A DNA stretch of 64,000 nucleotides from Hydractinia symbiolongicarpus (GCF_029227915.1 NC_079882.1:18118501-18182500); one strand, 5' to 3'. Numbered from the stretch's first letter, positions 1 to 14,000 are shown. The notes: generated by a model not told the origin, from the letters alone. A program made the numbers and translations.

Positions 1-771
1 TAAATTGTCTTGCTACAATCTCTTCCTTCAGCGTCCATACTTTTCGACGGGGCCTGTACTTTCCCTTGGCTTCTTTAACACTCTTCAAGATAATATCACA
101 AACCAGCAACCTATACTGGGAAACACACTCTTCCCCCGATATAACTTTCACGTCCTTCACCACTTTCTTGTCTGACTTTCTAATCAGGAAGTAATCTGTC
201 TGACTCTTACTGAATGATGTGTTGCAAACCACCATGTTTGTTGCCATTCCAAACTCAAGCAATCTCTCCCCTTCCTTATTTCTGCTCCCAAATCCATAGC
301 CTCCATGCACACCTCTATAACCTTCAGATGGCTTCCCAACATGACCATTAAAGACGCCGCCCACCATGACAAGTTCAGTGTCTCCAAACTTTGATGTGAC
401 TGCTATTAACTCATCATAAAACTTATCTTTATCTTCCTCACTGAGTCCACACTGTGGAGCATAAACTGACAGAAAAGTGACAATCCTATTACCTATCAAA
501 AACTTTATCACTATAATACGACTATTAACACGCATAACATCTATTACTTTTTCTACCCACTTCTCTGCAACGAATATGCCAACTCCTCCATATCCATCAC
601 TATTACTAATCCAAAAAAGCTTATACCTTGCCCTCCTACCTTCCACAAATCTCACTGAAGCTCCTCTCCACCTGACTTCCTGAACACAACACATATCAAC
701 AGATCTATGTTCTAACATTTCAACTACTTCACCTGCTCTACCTCTCAGAGTACCAACATTTACACTAGCCA
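1..771 (-). mobile_element. CFDP2-type LINE, endonuclease domain (partial)
   Basis: Reading leftward from about 771 there is one open frame of some 257 codons running off the window edge. It is an exonuclease-endonuclease-phosphatase (EEP) domain of the craniofacial-development-protein-2-like LINE class, which nicks target DNA for target-primed reverse transcription. Seen: a start MASVNVGTLRGRAGE, the Glu motif CVQEVRW near residue 30, SVYAPQ, and QTDYFLI. Two sites look altered against the family pattern: the usual Gly-Asp-Phe-Asn motif reads GGVFNGH, and the terminal Ser-x-His-Arg motif reads SQYRLL. Both suggest a catalytically dead copy even though the frame is open. The same LINE class recurs at 14355-14740, 15386-15660 and 45340-46880. 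It probably lies in an ATM intron. Confidence 0.75.
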
Positions 772-1049
772 TCCTCAACCTAGTGTTATCTACCATTAGG
801 TAAAGTAAACTACTACGCCATTAGAGTTGAATTTCAGGTAAGAGGTAGCCCACACATCCACTCTTTATTATGGGTTGTTAATGCACCGATTTTACGTAGC
901 CATAATAAGAAAGAATTATTGCATTTGTGGATAACATAGTTAAATGCCAGCTTCATAATAAAGAAAGCAACCCAGTTCTTCACAAACTAGTTTCGACATA
1001 TCAAACACATTCTCATTCCAAATCTTGTCGTTAGTATAAAAAAATTGTC

Positions 1050-2428
1050 GATACTCTTTCGGGAAATTTTTTACAGACCATACAATTGTCGCTGAGCCTT
1101 TACCTGACAACATCTCTAAGGAAGAAAGGGAAACACAGTTAAGGGAAAGGAAGACTATACTAGAAAAAGTAAAAACTTACATAGATTCAAATTTGAATCC
1201 AAGATTAAACAATACTCTACATCCAGATGAGCCTAGTTATACCCAACCAGGTACAATTGAAGAAATTCTTCAAAGTTTAGCCATTACAAAAGAATAGTAT
1301 GAACACGCACTGAGCATATCTCCTGATAACGGATTTCAAATTCACTTTCGAAGGCTTCCAGGTTCTTGTTTTATTAATAATTATTTTACTGAGGGTTTGA
1401 TGGCATGGGAAGCCAACATAGACATTCAGCCTGTTCTTGATTATTATAAAGCAGTTTTTTACATGTGCGCTTATCTCTCTAAAACTGAAGACGAATCTTC
1501 AGAAGCGATGAAAAAGGCGGCATCACAAGCATTAGAAACTGGTGATTCGTTATTTGTACAAATGAAATCAATTGCAAATGCTTATCAAAATCGTGAAATG
1601 TCAGTTCAAGAAGCAGTTGCTATTATAATGCCAGAAATATGGTTTCCAAATGACATTTCCAGCTGTAGTTTTTGCAAATAGTAACATTCCTGAAAAGCGA
1701 TACAGGGTATGTCGTAACGAAGAAGAAATTTTAAGTTTACCAGCAGACAGTACGGATATTTTTAAACGAAACATGTTGGATAGATAATGGATAGACCGAA
1801 TCCAGAATTTAAAAAGGCAAATATCCCATGTTGGAACAAATGTGTTATGCTGAGTTCTTGTCAACCTACTCTATGAAAATAAAACCAAAACCTGAAGATG
1901 AAGATGACAGCCAACCAGAAGTACTTGAAGAAATAATAACTGAGATTCAAATCGAATCTCTTTATCCAAAAACTATACCTCTGATGTCATGTTAAACTTG
2001 CGAAAAGAAAAATGTGTTCTAAGATACCATGTACCTATTCGAGAAAAAATCCAGAAGGGTATGCACATCATTTGCTTTTCATGTTTTATCCTTTTCGCCA
2101 GGAAGCAGAATTGTTAAGTGAAAACTCGGGTACTTACACAGAGAAATTATTGGAAAACGGTGTATTAGAAATTAAAAATACAAATAAAAGAATATGCAAA
2201 CCATTTGGTGAACTTGTTGAAGAAGCAATGATAGATTTTCACACAAATGTAAATAATCTTGATTCCTTTGTCGAACAAGAAAGCGACGATGTTTCCGATG
2301 AGATGAATAATATAAATAACCATAGCGATGACAAAGTTCAAAATGAGACTAATAACGTACCAATTATTTCTAATGTCACTGAACCAGGAATATCCGATGA
2401 TGAATTACATAAAAAATTCGAAAATTAA
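1050..2428 (+). pseudogene. Helitron helicase-like protein, N-terminal remnant
   Basis: Coding similarity begins near 1050 and includes the Helitron-typical block around 1373-1500 (CFINNYF, then MAWEANIDIQPVLDYYKAV and MCAYLSKTED), which follows the Rep nuclease in full-length elements. The frame is broken by a stop at about 1295, and by frameshifts near 1680, 1785 and 1830 and a stop near 1993. A second open stretch, 2012-2428, carries the YAHHLLFMFYPFR motif and an acidic Asn/Asp-rich tail, which leads into the helicase. Family assignment is by motif recognition. It cannot make one protein as it stands. Confidence 0.7.
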
Positions 2429-2486
2429 ATGAAACTCGCAAATTTTTGAAGTTGTAAATGATTAGGTTAGAAATTACATAAAAAGC

Positions 2487-3475
2487 TTGGCATGTAAGGC
2501 ACATCATGAAATTGAGCCGATTCACATCTTTCTAACAGGAAGTGCAGGTTGTGGAAAGTCCTACTTGATAACAACAATTTCTGACATGCTAAAAAAAGCA
2601 CTTTCTTATCGTGCAGGGAACTTAAAAAAAAATAAAATTCTCATTTTAGCGCCCACTGCTGTTGCTGCCATCAATGTAGAGGGAAATACAATACATTCAG
2701 CTTTAGGTATACCAGTTGATAGAAGTTTTACTAAAAACATTTCTAAGTTGAGTGATAAAAAGAGATGCATGCTGCGAACTAGGCTTTCAGAGCTAAGCAT
2801 TATCGTAACAGACGAAATCTCAATGGCTTCAAACAAGCTATTTTTGCATATTCACCAACGTATATTTGGATGTGGGGATTTCTACCAACTTCCACCAATT
2901 CAAGCAAGACCAATTTATGCAGACTACAAAGATGTAATGTTAAATCTTTCGCATTGCTGGAAATATTTTAAGATTGCTGAACTGACGGAAGTTAAGAGAC
3001 AGCGTGGTGATCAATGTTTGATTGAATTATTAAACAATATCAGAGTAGGGAAATTATTTTATGTTGACAACACATATCGATATATCAGATAAACTTATTA
3101 ACAAACAGATTGGGACTGTTCATCGTATAAAAACATATGGGTTAGGAAAAGTAACAAAAATATATTTGAAAATGGAAGACAAGAGTACAGGAGTTAAAGC
3201 TATGAGAACAGATCCATATGTCATGCAAGAAAATGTTATTTCAATAAGCAGGATTGAAAAGGAAATCAAATTTAATAAACATAATCTAACTACACCAACA
3301 ATGAAACGAATGCAATTCCCACTAATGCTGGCATGGGCTTGTTTGTTTTGATTTAATAAAGCAACAAGCCTTTTACTCAGGACAAATCTATGTCGCATTA
3401 AGTCGAGTCACAAGTTTAGAGGGTTTATACCTAACGGGACATTTTCCAGATCAAGCTATTAAATCAGACACATGA
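2487..3475 (+). pseudogene. PIF1-type helicase domain of the Helentron
   Basis: The first open part (2487-3092) shows Walker A GSAGCGKS at about 2538-2561, a Walker B-like VTDEISM near residue 108, and GDFYQLPPI. These are diagnostic of the PIF1/Helitron superfamily-1B helicase that unwinds the displaced strand during rolling-circle transposition. The frame then shifts. 3061-3351 carries the C-terminal part (QFPLMLAWAC), and 3352-3475 carries YVALSRVTSLEGLYLTG in another frame. The stretch normally linking the last two, with the VHKVQG motif, is missing, and the middle of the helicase is shortened. It is a degenerate copy. Confidence 0.8.
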
Positions 3476-3496
3476 GCAACCGAGCAATACAATTAT

Positions 3497-4234
3497 ATGC
3501 GAGCACACTCAAAATTGACATTAAAAGATACTGGCGTAATTAGTGAAAATTCTATAATAGTAACTTTGCTTAATACAAGATCCTACAAGAAACATAAAAA
3601 CGATATTAAGTCCGACCGCGTTTTAATGGAAAGTGATTTATTATGCCTCACGGAAACTCAGATACCATTGAACTCACATTGCGAATCAAAACTAGATTAC
3701 TTTACTTTATTCCAAACAACAATGTGGACAAATTTTCTAGTCTTTTAGTTGGTCATAATGAAACTATAGAATTGTTTGATATTGTAAAAATTCCTGGTGC
3801 AATATTTTTTAAAATGACAAAAAACACTATTAATGCTCTGGTTCTATATTGTAAAAATTCCCTCAATAGAGATGAGTCATTAAACCTTATTCAACATTTT
3901 TTGCGAAATGAAACTGTTGATATTATACTCGGAGATTTTAATGTGAATGCATTTAGCGAATGATTTTTTTACTGGATATAAACAAGTTGTAACCTCTCCA
4001 ACTCATATATCAGGTTCACTTATTGACCATGTCTATATCCGTGAGAATGTTTTAAACACTTTTAATGTAGAGACCTTCGTTAAAACTGTCTATTTCAGTG
4101 ATCACGATGCAATCAGGCTTAAACTTTCTCTCTCTGATTTAGAAAAATGGAACATAAAATCTTTACAGACGACTTCAAACAACTTTTTTCTTCGTGTTTT
4201 TAACCTCCTTTATTTTTATTTGCATTTGTTTTAA
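3497..4234 (+). pseudogene. Helentron C-terminal EEP endonuclease domain
   Basis: Overlapping open stretches 3497-3748, 3643-3963 and 3947-4234 form one endonuclease-like domain split by frameshifts. Visible motifs are LLCLTETQ (catalytic Glu region), ILGDFNVNA (Asp-Phe-Asn motif), SLIDHVYI and SDHDAIRL (terminal Ser-Asp-His). All four key motifs remain, so decay is by indels rather than active-site loss. An endonuclease fused after the helicase separates Helentrons from canonical Helitrons, which lack it. Confidence 0.7.
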
Positions 4235-4833
4235 TTTTTAAATTAATAGTGTCTTCGATCGCATATAAATTCTTTCCAACATTTTTGCTAAAGCCGGAAA
4301 TCTTCAAGCCGCAGGGCTTCTTGTTTTTTCCTTAAAACTAGTCTTCTATATTAGTACCATGTGCCTACATTTAAAAAGTGAAGTGGTGCTTTTTTGTTAA
4401 TCCAGTTATTTTACAATTTAATATCAAATCATGTTAATAGCGTTTTTTAAATTAGTGATCCTGGCCTCGGTGGGGACCAACTGAGACCAACGTTTCCAAA
4501 ACTGGGTCAGCGGCACATTTCATATTCGACAGGTTAATGTCATCCACGCTTTTAAAAAATATTTTTAACTGTTTGTCAAACACACACCATTCTACCCACT
4601 ATTTTGATCAGTGTTTTACAATCTACACAATAGTGGGAACTGGAATTTCTGAGTAAAAATTGCTGACATCAGTAAAATCTATTTCCTTGAAATGTTTGCT
4701 TCTCTAATTAATAATTGCTGAATGAAATTTTTATAAACAAAATGCATAAGCTACATTAAAATTATGCAATTACATTAATTAGATTTAATAACTATGTTGT
4801 TATTCAATTTATTACTTAAGAATTGTAGAATAC

Positions 4834-5041
4834 CTTAACGAATCACAAGCAATTTCCAGAAACATTGCAGCTGCATAATACAATGAGCAATGGAAAGCTG
4901 CATTAGCATATTCATTATAGTTAATGTCCAGCCAAAAATTGTTATCCCAAGGTGTGCTCGTCTTAACAATATAGCTTGGTACATTATGTCTTCTAAGCTC
5001 TTGTATTAGATTGATTAATACGATCATTTTCTTTTCAGCAT
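4834..5041 (-). CDS. ATM: ATM-like exon: start of FAT domain
   Basis: 208 bp, phase 1 in, phase 2 out; acceptor ...ATTTTAG, donor GTATTC. It encodes WDNNFWLDINYNEYANAAFH followed by a YYAAAMFLEIACD segment, the signature of the ATM FAT domain start. It is the most 3' exon recognised here; the next should lie to the left, beyond the Helentron and LINE fragments. Confidence 0.88.
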
Positions 5042-8000
5042 CTAAAATAGCTATAAATTGTCAAAATTTGGAAAACTGATGAGGAATATGTAATAAGTTT
5101 ATAAAAACTTATGTACCTTTTTTTTGCACAGCATTTTTTTTAAGTGCCAAGAATGAGTTTACCCACTTATTAAAGAATTGGGTCATCACATGTTGATTAT
5201 CATGCTTTTGCAAAACATCTTGTAGCAACACTGGCAGGCAGAGATTACCAAATAAAGTCTAGGTGGTAAATAAATGAATTATTTTTTAAAAATGAAAAAG
5301 AAAATACGGAGGAACAGGGATTTAGACATTATCACTATAACAAAATACACACACACACAAATGAAATGCGTTGTCAAGAGTGAAGGTTACTACTTCTTTT
5401 TCAAAGTTAGCTCCCATTTTTATCAAATTTATCCATAAAATGCTGAACGATGCTGATTGATCGCTTTGAAAGATAACAATTTTTGATATAGCAGACATTA
5501 TGTGAGGGGGGAAGGATTTTTACCAATAACAAGTGTCATTAATTACCGACATTCCGTGATTGTGTGATTTCTCTGAATTGATTTTTCAAATCACTTATAC
5601 ATGATGTAGTTTAAATAGAAAATTGATGTCGTTGAGGCAGTTTTCTAGCTTCTGAGCCTCTATTGTAGCAAAATCCAGTCTAAGCAAATGATGCACTGTG
5701 TGTCACGGGTGGTTTAAAGTGAAATCTCTCTTAGATTTCACTTTAAACCACCCGTGACATACATACGCAAGATTTAACAATATCCGTAAAAGTAGAATAA
5801 TGACAGCCAGTATAAAACTAAGTAATCAAAACAAACCAAGATCAATTTTACATCTTTGTTATTTTCGTCTTTATTTACCACATTTCGTGTCTCAATAATG
5901 TGGTTACCATTTTGCATGAAAGACAGACATATACATGTATTTATATATAGATATTACAAACTTTTTCAGATGTCAAAAGTAGCAAGCCATCAAGAAATAC
6001 TGCGCGTAAGGTTGCACGGCAAATTAAAAAAGTGGCCTTTATGGCAGCAGTGGTCGAATGGACACATGTAGATTTCTGCTATTATTTGCTTTCGCTGCTC
6101 TTTATCACATTTTTCTATGATGGAGGCTGTTTGTTTTACAAATGCATCACTGGAATTCATCCTGTCAATGTACCACAATTTGTTCACATGTCCAACATTT
6201 CTTTTTTCATGTTTTTTAAACTACTTCTAATTATGCTTAGTGCCATGTACAAATCATGACTGGCATTTTATAACAAAACACAATGAAATTTTTGAATAAC
6301 TCCTGGAGGGAGGCAAGAATAAAATAATTTTACTGATTGTATAACCAAATCTTTGTGACGTCACCAATTTTACCATAGATTTATGGTATTTATAGCTTCT
6401 TGGAAAAAATAATATGAAAAAAAGTTTTTGTCTACGTTCATGTTACAGTCTCACACTGTTTCCTAAACTTGTTTTATACTCTCTTTAACTTCAGAAGCAT
6501 ATTTGAAAGTCTTGTGGCTCCTTTAAAATTTTTGTGAAAAATATCTTTTGTGAATTATAATTTTAATGATTTTTTATGAGAACTAACTTTAGGTATAGGC
6601 ATGGGTGTTTTTTAATATCAACAAAATATAAAAAACACTATTTTAAATGGATACAAAGCGTTGGTTAAGAATTAATAGCCCAAAAACCTTCAACAATAAG
6701 GATGAAAGTAAAATACAGTAATTTTTATCTCATGTAAAAATTCTGGAATAAATAAAAATTCAAGAAAATTAACATTTCCAAACTCATTTGAATATGGCCT
6801 ACTTTCATCCACGCAAAATTACTACAGAGAAGCCTAACAAATACTGGTAAACAAGGGTGGGTTTTATAAATTGTATAAATTGTATTGACTTGCACCCGTC
6901 CTTGGCATGTATGATAACAACTCAACATTGGTGCTTTTTTTCATTTAACTCCCTTAGCAATTGTTTGCTTAATTATTCTTTTTAGGCTTTGCTAGAATTT
7001 ATTATTTTTCTGTTTAAAATACAATAATAAAAAATATGCGTATTAAAGGAGTTGTCCAATTTATTCGTTCTTTGGATTCAACTAGTATAAAATTTTATTC
7101 TTTTTTCGAAAAATTGTTTATTGATCTTTTAATCAATGCGCAAAGATCGTCTTTTTTAAAAAAACCTTTTGCTGTGACGTCATAATTGGCGATGTTAGTT
7201 TCGAGAGAAAGACAGAGACAGGGAGAGAGAGAAAGAAAGAAAAGCTTGATACTCAGATCATCACATATATGAACACAGAAGAAAGTAAGATGTCGAACAG
7301 CGAAGAAAAATTAGATTATGATATTTTTGAAGAAAACAATTTTGGAGAAGATGACGACGGTGATGATGAGATGGAAAACTTTGATAAGCTTTTTAAAGGC
7401 ATGAGGCAGCAACTTTATCAATTCTGGCCCACTAAATAACATGATAACAAAAACATTGAAACTGAGAGAGAAACGATATTTTTAGTAAAACATTGGGAAA
7501 GTTTTCGTGTTGGGAAAAACGAATGGTGCAAATGCGATAACTGCAAGGCTGAAACTGGGGAGATGATCGTCTTTGTTGCACGAAAGTGGATGCATTAACA
7601 GACGAACAATTCCAAGGTTTATATGCTTAAACATAATCTTTTTAATATGATTAAGCTGCATAAAAATTATTATTAAAATATAAAATAATAATGATATGTA
7701 TCGTACAAATATCTGCTGTTCTTTTAGAAAAAAATGAATAACTGAGAATGAGGATTTCAAGCAACTTTGTCTCATAAAAAGTTATCTTACAGAACAAGAA
7801 GGGAATTTCTGCAAGCCAAGCCTACCACCAAATCTTTTCAGTTTGCTGCTTACAAGCAATTCATTTGGTTCGTTTTCTAACAACTTGGAAAAGGCAATCG
7901 CCGAGTTATACCGTCGTGTGTCGTGTGGAAATTAAAACAAGTTTTCCCTGAGAAAGGATGGCGTCTATGTCTCTTACTCGGAAAAATAACCAAAAAATAT

Positions 8001-11000
8001 ATCATGATTATAATTATAGAAAAGAAAATTAAAAACATATTTGTAATTATGAAGTTGCGATCTTCGATTCTCTAAAATATCATTCTATTTGCTGAATTTT
8101 CTTAGCACTCAAAAAATCCATTTGCCAACTATGACGTCACGGCTATTTAAAAAGGATAAAATAAAATAAGATTATTTTTTTTTGATTTTTTGTGCAATCC
8201 GTGCCCAATAAGTGCCCCTGTCGAATAAGCACCCCCTCCCATTGAAAAAAGGGGGCACTTATTAGGATCGGCACCAAAAATTAACGATTTTTACTATGAC
8301 CATATGTTTTATTAAATAAAATCATTTGAAAAATTAAATTAGCTATTTTTTATTCATCAAAAGTCATTTCAAAGTGGGTATAATTTATAGGTATAATCAA
8401 AATTTCCTCTGATAGAATTTTTGCAATTCTCTTGTCCTTGGTAAAGGTGTCAAATTTGCCAGGAGCTACAAGTCCACCTTTCCGTTTAACTTCCAACTAC
8501 TGTATTTCTTTCTTTTTCATTTGTATTTCAATTATTTATTCATAAATTTATGAAAATGAATGAAGTTTAAACAAATTTTTTTTTGGAAAAAATTAATAAG
8601 CACCCCTGCTGAATTAACCGCTCCTGCCAAATTGGCTCCCCTGACAAGATGAAAGTTTTAAATCCATCTATATAGAAAACTTCAACCTGTTGTATACTTA
8701 TCATTTTGTGTTCTTTAGTAATTTTCTTTGTTAAAAAACAACATACATACCTATATGTAGGATGTATAATTTGGTCTTACAGAGGGAAACAGAGGCACAT
8801 TTATCATAAAGTATTTTAAATAAAATACCTTAAAGAATATCCTGAACGAATTTTAGCTGAGTTTAGACGAATTTTAGTCATCTACCCAATTGCTTCATCC
8901 TACAGTCGTCGTTAATTCGCACTCACTCTAATGATTAAGTCATTCACTAATTATTAATATTTCTGGGAATATAACTATCACTAAGTTTGCCAATATGATC
9001 TTTAAGTGAATAATTACCAGGTTTAAATTTGTGTCAGACATGTCTGTTGCCATTTCTGCCTTCAGTATGATTAATCATTCTCTCATGAAAAATAAGCTCT
9101 GCAACTCATTGCAGCTATTCCCCAGCTAAAATCTTGTTCAGCAATGCAATGGACCTGCATGTGTTTAAAACATCTGAAAAACTAATAATCGAATCCTCAG
9201 AAATGTTATAAAAATCATATTTTTGCACCGTTTAACTCATTTTGCACATAAATTCTCTATTTTTAGGCAAACTTTTTTCTAAAAAAACTGACTTCGTCAT
9301 ATTCGATGGTCCATTTTTCTCTATCTTTCTGCAAAAAATCAGAAAAATATATTAATCTAATTCTGAGAAAAGCTGGTAACGGACGGACACATAGGACCTC
9401 ACCTGTACCAGGTAGGTTCAAAGGGAGAAAGGTTAAACATTAGACAAATGCAAAAGTAATGCTAATGTAATTGGACAAAATATTCAAAACAAAATATCTT
9501 ACAAATTAAAAAGTACATGTGCGGATACCAAGAGCAAAATAAATTCAACTTACATGAACTTGACACAGACGGTCAGTTTGTACTAAGAAGTTGCTTTGAA
9601 CAACCTTCATTAAAACATCAACCAATATTCTTAACCAATCTTCGCAATTTAACTTACTATGGATTGATAACTGATCATGTGGTAATATTATGAAGCTGGC
9701 GTTTGATGGAGATTTTAAACTACTCTTCAAAGAGTCCTAAATAAAACAAAAAGTTTATGTTGTTGTTGCTGTTGTTTTTTTAACTCAAATAACTTTTTGC
9801 ACAAAAACACCTTTTAATAGCAAAACAGGTAGTAATCATAAAATGCAGTACATAATGCGCTAGCATCAGGTGTGCATGTGTGATATTACTCTTTTCAGAA
9901 ACGTAATTAAAAGCTGACATCTTGTGATTTTTTTAACTTTCATAACTCCTTGTGATGAAATTAATTTTTGGGAAAATTTTCATACTTGGACTAGTCGATA
10001 GGGCCAATGGAAAAATTTATGTTGCCCTTATCACGTAGATCTTAAAACACTGATCAAGAAAATGTATATGATCATGTGCTTTTGACGAACGTTTGATAAG
10101 TTAAAAGGGTTTAAAAATTTTGACGATGTCATCAACCCGTTCATTCCGAAACGCATCTAGGGACACAGGTTTAGAAAACTTACCTAATTTAGTCCAACGT
10201 TGTCCATAGTTACCCACACGGTGAAAAATGACTAACGTCACAACCTTGTTACCCAGTTATTTTATTCAAAATTTTAAATGCATTGTAATGGCTTCATTAT
10301 TATAATATAAGATAGTGACATTAAATTATTGTTATTGAGGTTGTGACGTTTAATTAGTCAATAAGCATTTGAAAAATGCATGTTTCCGCGACTTCAAAGA
10401 AAAATGAACAAATCCATTTCGCTTGTCACAGACACACACACACTCTCTGTATTGTTATAAGAAATTGTATTGCGTTTTATTTTTTCAAATGTTGAAACTG
10501 GCTAAAGAGTGTTGCATGGCGTTATATTGAATCGATACATACTTAAAATGTATGTTGGTTACTAGGCAGTTACCAAAGTGTGTTTAAGAAGATATACAGT
10601 AGCCAGGAATAAAATACAGATAAGATATGATAGCAGATCAACCAAAAGGACATCATTTTTGATTTCATGACATGAGCAATAATACTCTTAGAAGAACAGA
10701 ACTTCTTATTTGGATCCTAATGTTGGTAAAGTTAATTTTCGAAAGAAACTAATTTTTTTTTTACGTTTAGTCACAAACATTTACCAAGAGCCAAGACCAT
10801 AGCATTAATAACATCTGAGAAAGTAAAATCCTATTTTTAACATATGCAATGGGGTTTCCGTTCCCAACGATGTCATCAAGTTAATTTTTACATTACTTTT
10901 GGCACTCATATTTACAATTAAAATTCCACGTATTTCAAGAAAGTCAATTTTCAAGGCTTTTTTTAAAATAAAAAAAACAACAGGTTCAGCAACAAAAATA

Positions 11001-14000
11001 AATCTAATATTAAACTTAGCAGCACACGACAAAATCAAAATAAATATTTCTGTTTCAATTGAGCTTTGTCAAAGCCAAGGCCAAGATTATGAAAGGTACC
11101 AAGAGGTTGCTAACCATAATATTCATACTGCAACTTGGTTCCTTATAAAAATGTGTAAAGATTAAAAAAAAAACTGCAAAAATTTGTACACACTGTCTTC
11201 AATTGATAAGCCTTAAAAATAATTCAATGTACAGTATATAAGCTTTCTGGAAATCATGGTTATTAGTTATAACATTTAACATGGCTGATTTGGAGTCTGG
11301 CAAAATGCCTGGCCTATAGAGCAGTATTTAGGCTGTGTTTTTTTTAAGAATTATTGAATAACTTGGAAATCAAGTAAAAAACGTTTTTTGTTTTTAAGAT
11401 ATACTTTTGTTTCTTATGGTACTAAATATGTGGCAACACCAACACCCGTTTTTTATTTTACTTTTAAAGCAACTCCATTTAGAGAAGGAGAGGTCTTAGG
11501 TTGCTAGGGCGTAGAAGGCCTCAAGCTGCTTCAAATCCATTTTTTGACAAGAGTATTGGCATACTTAACCCTAATATATGTTACATCTTAAAAGACTTTA
11601 CCAACAATCCAGCTTAGAAGGCTGCTAGGTGAGTAAAAATGCATTCAGGAGATGGATGTGAAGCCTAAAGGTTGCTACAAAAGCTGGTTAGGTTTTTGCT
11701 TACTTTGAGGCCTAAACTTAACAACTGGGTTAGCTTATAAAAAATGCATCAATGCATCAATTTAATGTATTAATTTGATTTACATTTAGACGACTATCAT
11801 AATTTTTTATTAGATCTTTCTTCAACATGGATGAAATTTAATTGTCAAAACTTATTTCTCAAAAAATCAAACCTAATACATTGCACCTTCGTACTATTTA
11901 GTATTTTACAGTATTTATTTATATATTTTATTTATTAATCTGTAAAATAATTATACAGGATGTCATTTCAGTTGAAAACTGCTTTCCAAACGAGTCTGAA
12001 AAAAAAACACATCACTTGTCATTAATTAATTAAGGAGGCCAGACATCTTAATTGCAGGCTAATTAAGGTTTTCTAGGTTTTCTAGGGTCAGTGACAGCCC
12101 TGCTTGAAATAGGTTCTGGGTTGGTGAATTCAGAATGTAAACCTATCAGTTTTTCCAAACAGACTTTTCAAACAGTCCATCATCATTAACTGCAATCAGA
12201 TCATTAGTAAATCTGGAAATATTAATGGTGTTAGAGTCTAGTTATCTCCTCAACTTATAAATAGCTAAAAAAGATTTATCATTGCCTGTCAATGACAGTT
12301 GTAGCTTAGAAGCCTAGAATATACTTGTTCATGACATGTCATAATTTATTATTTAATGACAAAGACTGGACAAATAACTGGTACTAATTTTAAAGTTCTA
12401 AACTACTGTTTTATCTGTGAGGACATACATTTGATGGCTTAAAATACCTGAACAAAGATTTTAAAGTACAATGTCATTAGTGGAAATCAAAACAAAAGGT
12501 CTTACCCTCTTGTTATTCAAGAAAGATTTGACATAAATAAAGTTCTCATTTGTCTTCTCATATGATTTTACATCATGTGTTACTAGCATGTTTTGCAAAC
12601 TTTCCAAGGCTATGCCAGAGATTGATGCACTGAAAACGAGAAATAAAATCCATTACACATGGTGAGTTGCAATAAAGAGAAACGCTTGCTTCAATTAATA
12701 AGCCCCTGTAATGGAATGTCTACATGTTTGCTGAGACATAAGAAAAGGAGCAACAGTACTGGCAAATAAATTACTGCAATAGTACTGGCAAAAAACCTAA
12801 GGTGTCTTAATAATTTGCTTATTCCTACCTTAAGGAAGCCAGATTAGAGCTATTTGCCTAACATTATTTTGACATTGTTATTGAACACTTCGTCATGTGT
12901 ATGATAATAAAGGCAAAAAAAAATTTTTTCAAAGGTTTTGGAAATAACATGGGAAAATTAATTTCCTATACCAATAACACAGACACCAATAACGTGTTCT
13001 TGACTAGCTACCCACATTTGTCTGACAAACAAATTTTTAAATAGGAAACTGATTGATGCTTTCTAACTAAAGTCCACATTTAAGATGTAAAATTAATAAA
13101 ATTAAAAAAAAGCAAAAACTACCTATGTTTTATGTAATAAAAACATTCTTACATAGTACGAAAACAACATGGCATTAAAAGTTTTAAATTTTCGTATTTT
13201 ATAAGGTCCAAATTTTGTCCCCAAAATGCCATAATTACGTTAACGTTCGCCGCCATTATCAAACAAAAGCCAACTTGGTTTGTACATATTTTCTTGATTT
13301 GTGACGTCACATTGTGTACATAGCTCAGCAAGACTTGTGAGAATGTACCCAGTTCTAAGTCTTCCAAGAGAGATTATTATTTATCACGAGGTTCGAGGGA
13401 CGAAAAAGAAAGTTAAATTCCGGTAGAATAACATCATTGTAAAAAAACATTTTTTAAAAATTTACAGCAGTAATAGTAGGTAAGCAAAGAAAAACTTTCA
13501 GACCTGTTTTGTTTTGTTTTGCAATCACAAAATCACTTCCAGCATACTTTATTGTGCATAATCATATAAAGTTTTATTTTCAAACACATGTTGTCTTTCA
13601 AGATGCTTTGATACAAAAATAACACAGGCAAAATTTCATAATAAAGTCGAATACACGTAATACTTATTGTTTCCAAGTAATAACTCATGTTTAAAACTGT
13701 AAAACTATATTTATAACGGTGAAACATTATTTTATTTTGATAAAGATATTTATTTCAAAATAAATAGACAATCACAGAAGGCACAGTTTAGCATTCCCTT
13801 GCTTCGTTCATTGAGACTACATTTGCTTTACAACCCCGCAAACTTAGGTCACGCAAGTTAGTATTTTACCGAAAACAAAGTCCTTTTTGACACTGTCATG
13901 GCAGTGACCGTAGGACTACTTTGAAGTTACATATCTCAAAAACCAAAGCTCACAAAAATAAAATAAAAATTAACGCAGTTCATATTCACACTATAATGAA

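Larger units (their letters stand above)
1040..4340 (+). mobile_element. decayed Helentron (Helitron-type rolling-circle transposon)
   Basis: Three blocks occur in order on the plus strand: the region following the Helitron Rep domain, a PIF1-type helicase, and an EEP endonuclease at the C-terminus. Helicase followed by endonuclease is the Helentron arrangement. The Rep nuclease itself is not visible; recognisable coding starts at about 1050, so the copy looks 5'-truncated. Multiple frameshifts and stops make it non-functional. A short stem (AAGCC/GGCTT, about 4306-4319) followed by an AT-rich stretch ending CTAG at about 4341 is a weak candidate for the 3' end. It sits downstream of ATM exon 4834-5041, so it is probably intronic. 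Confidence 0.75.

Noticed and set aside
1-771. Host craniofacial development protein 2 gene
   Set aside because: The open frame is a LINE endonuclease; the gene name comes from mis-annotated LINE-derived proteins, and related RT fragments occur in the window.
5701-5759. Rho-independent terminator
   Set aside because: Eukaryotic intronic context, and no U tract or operon upstream.
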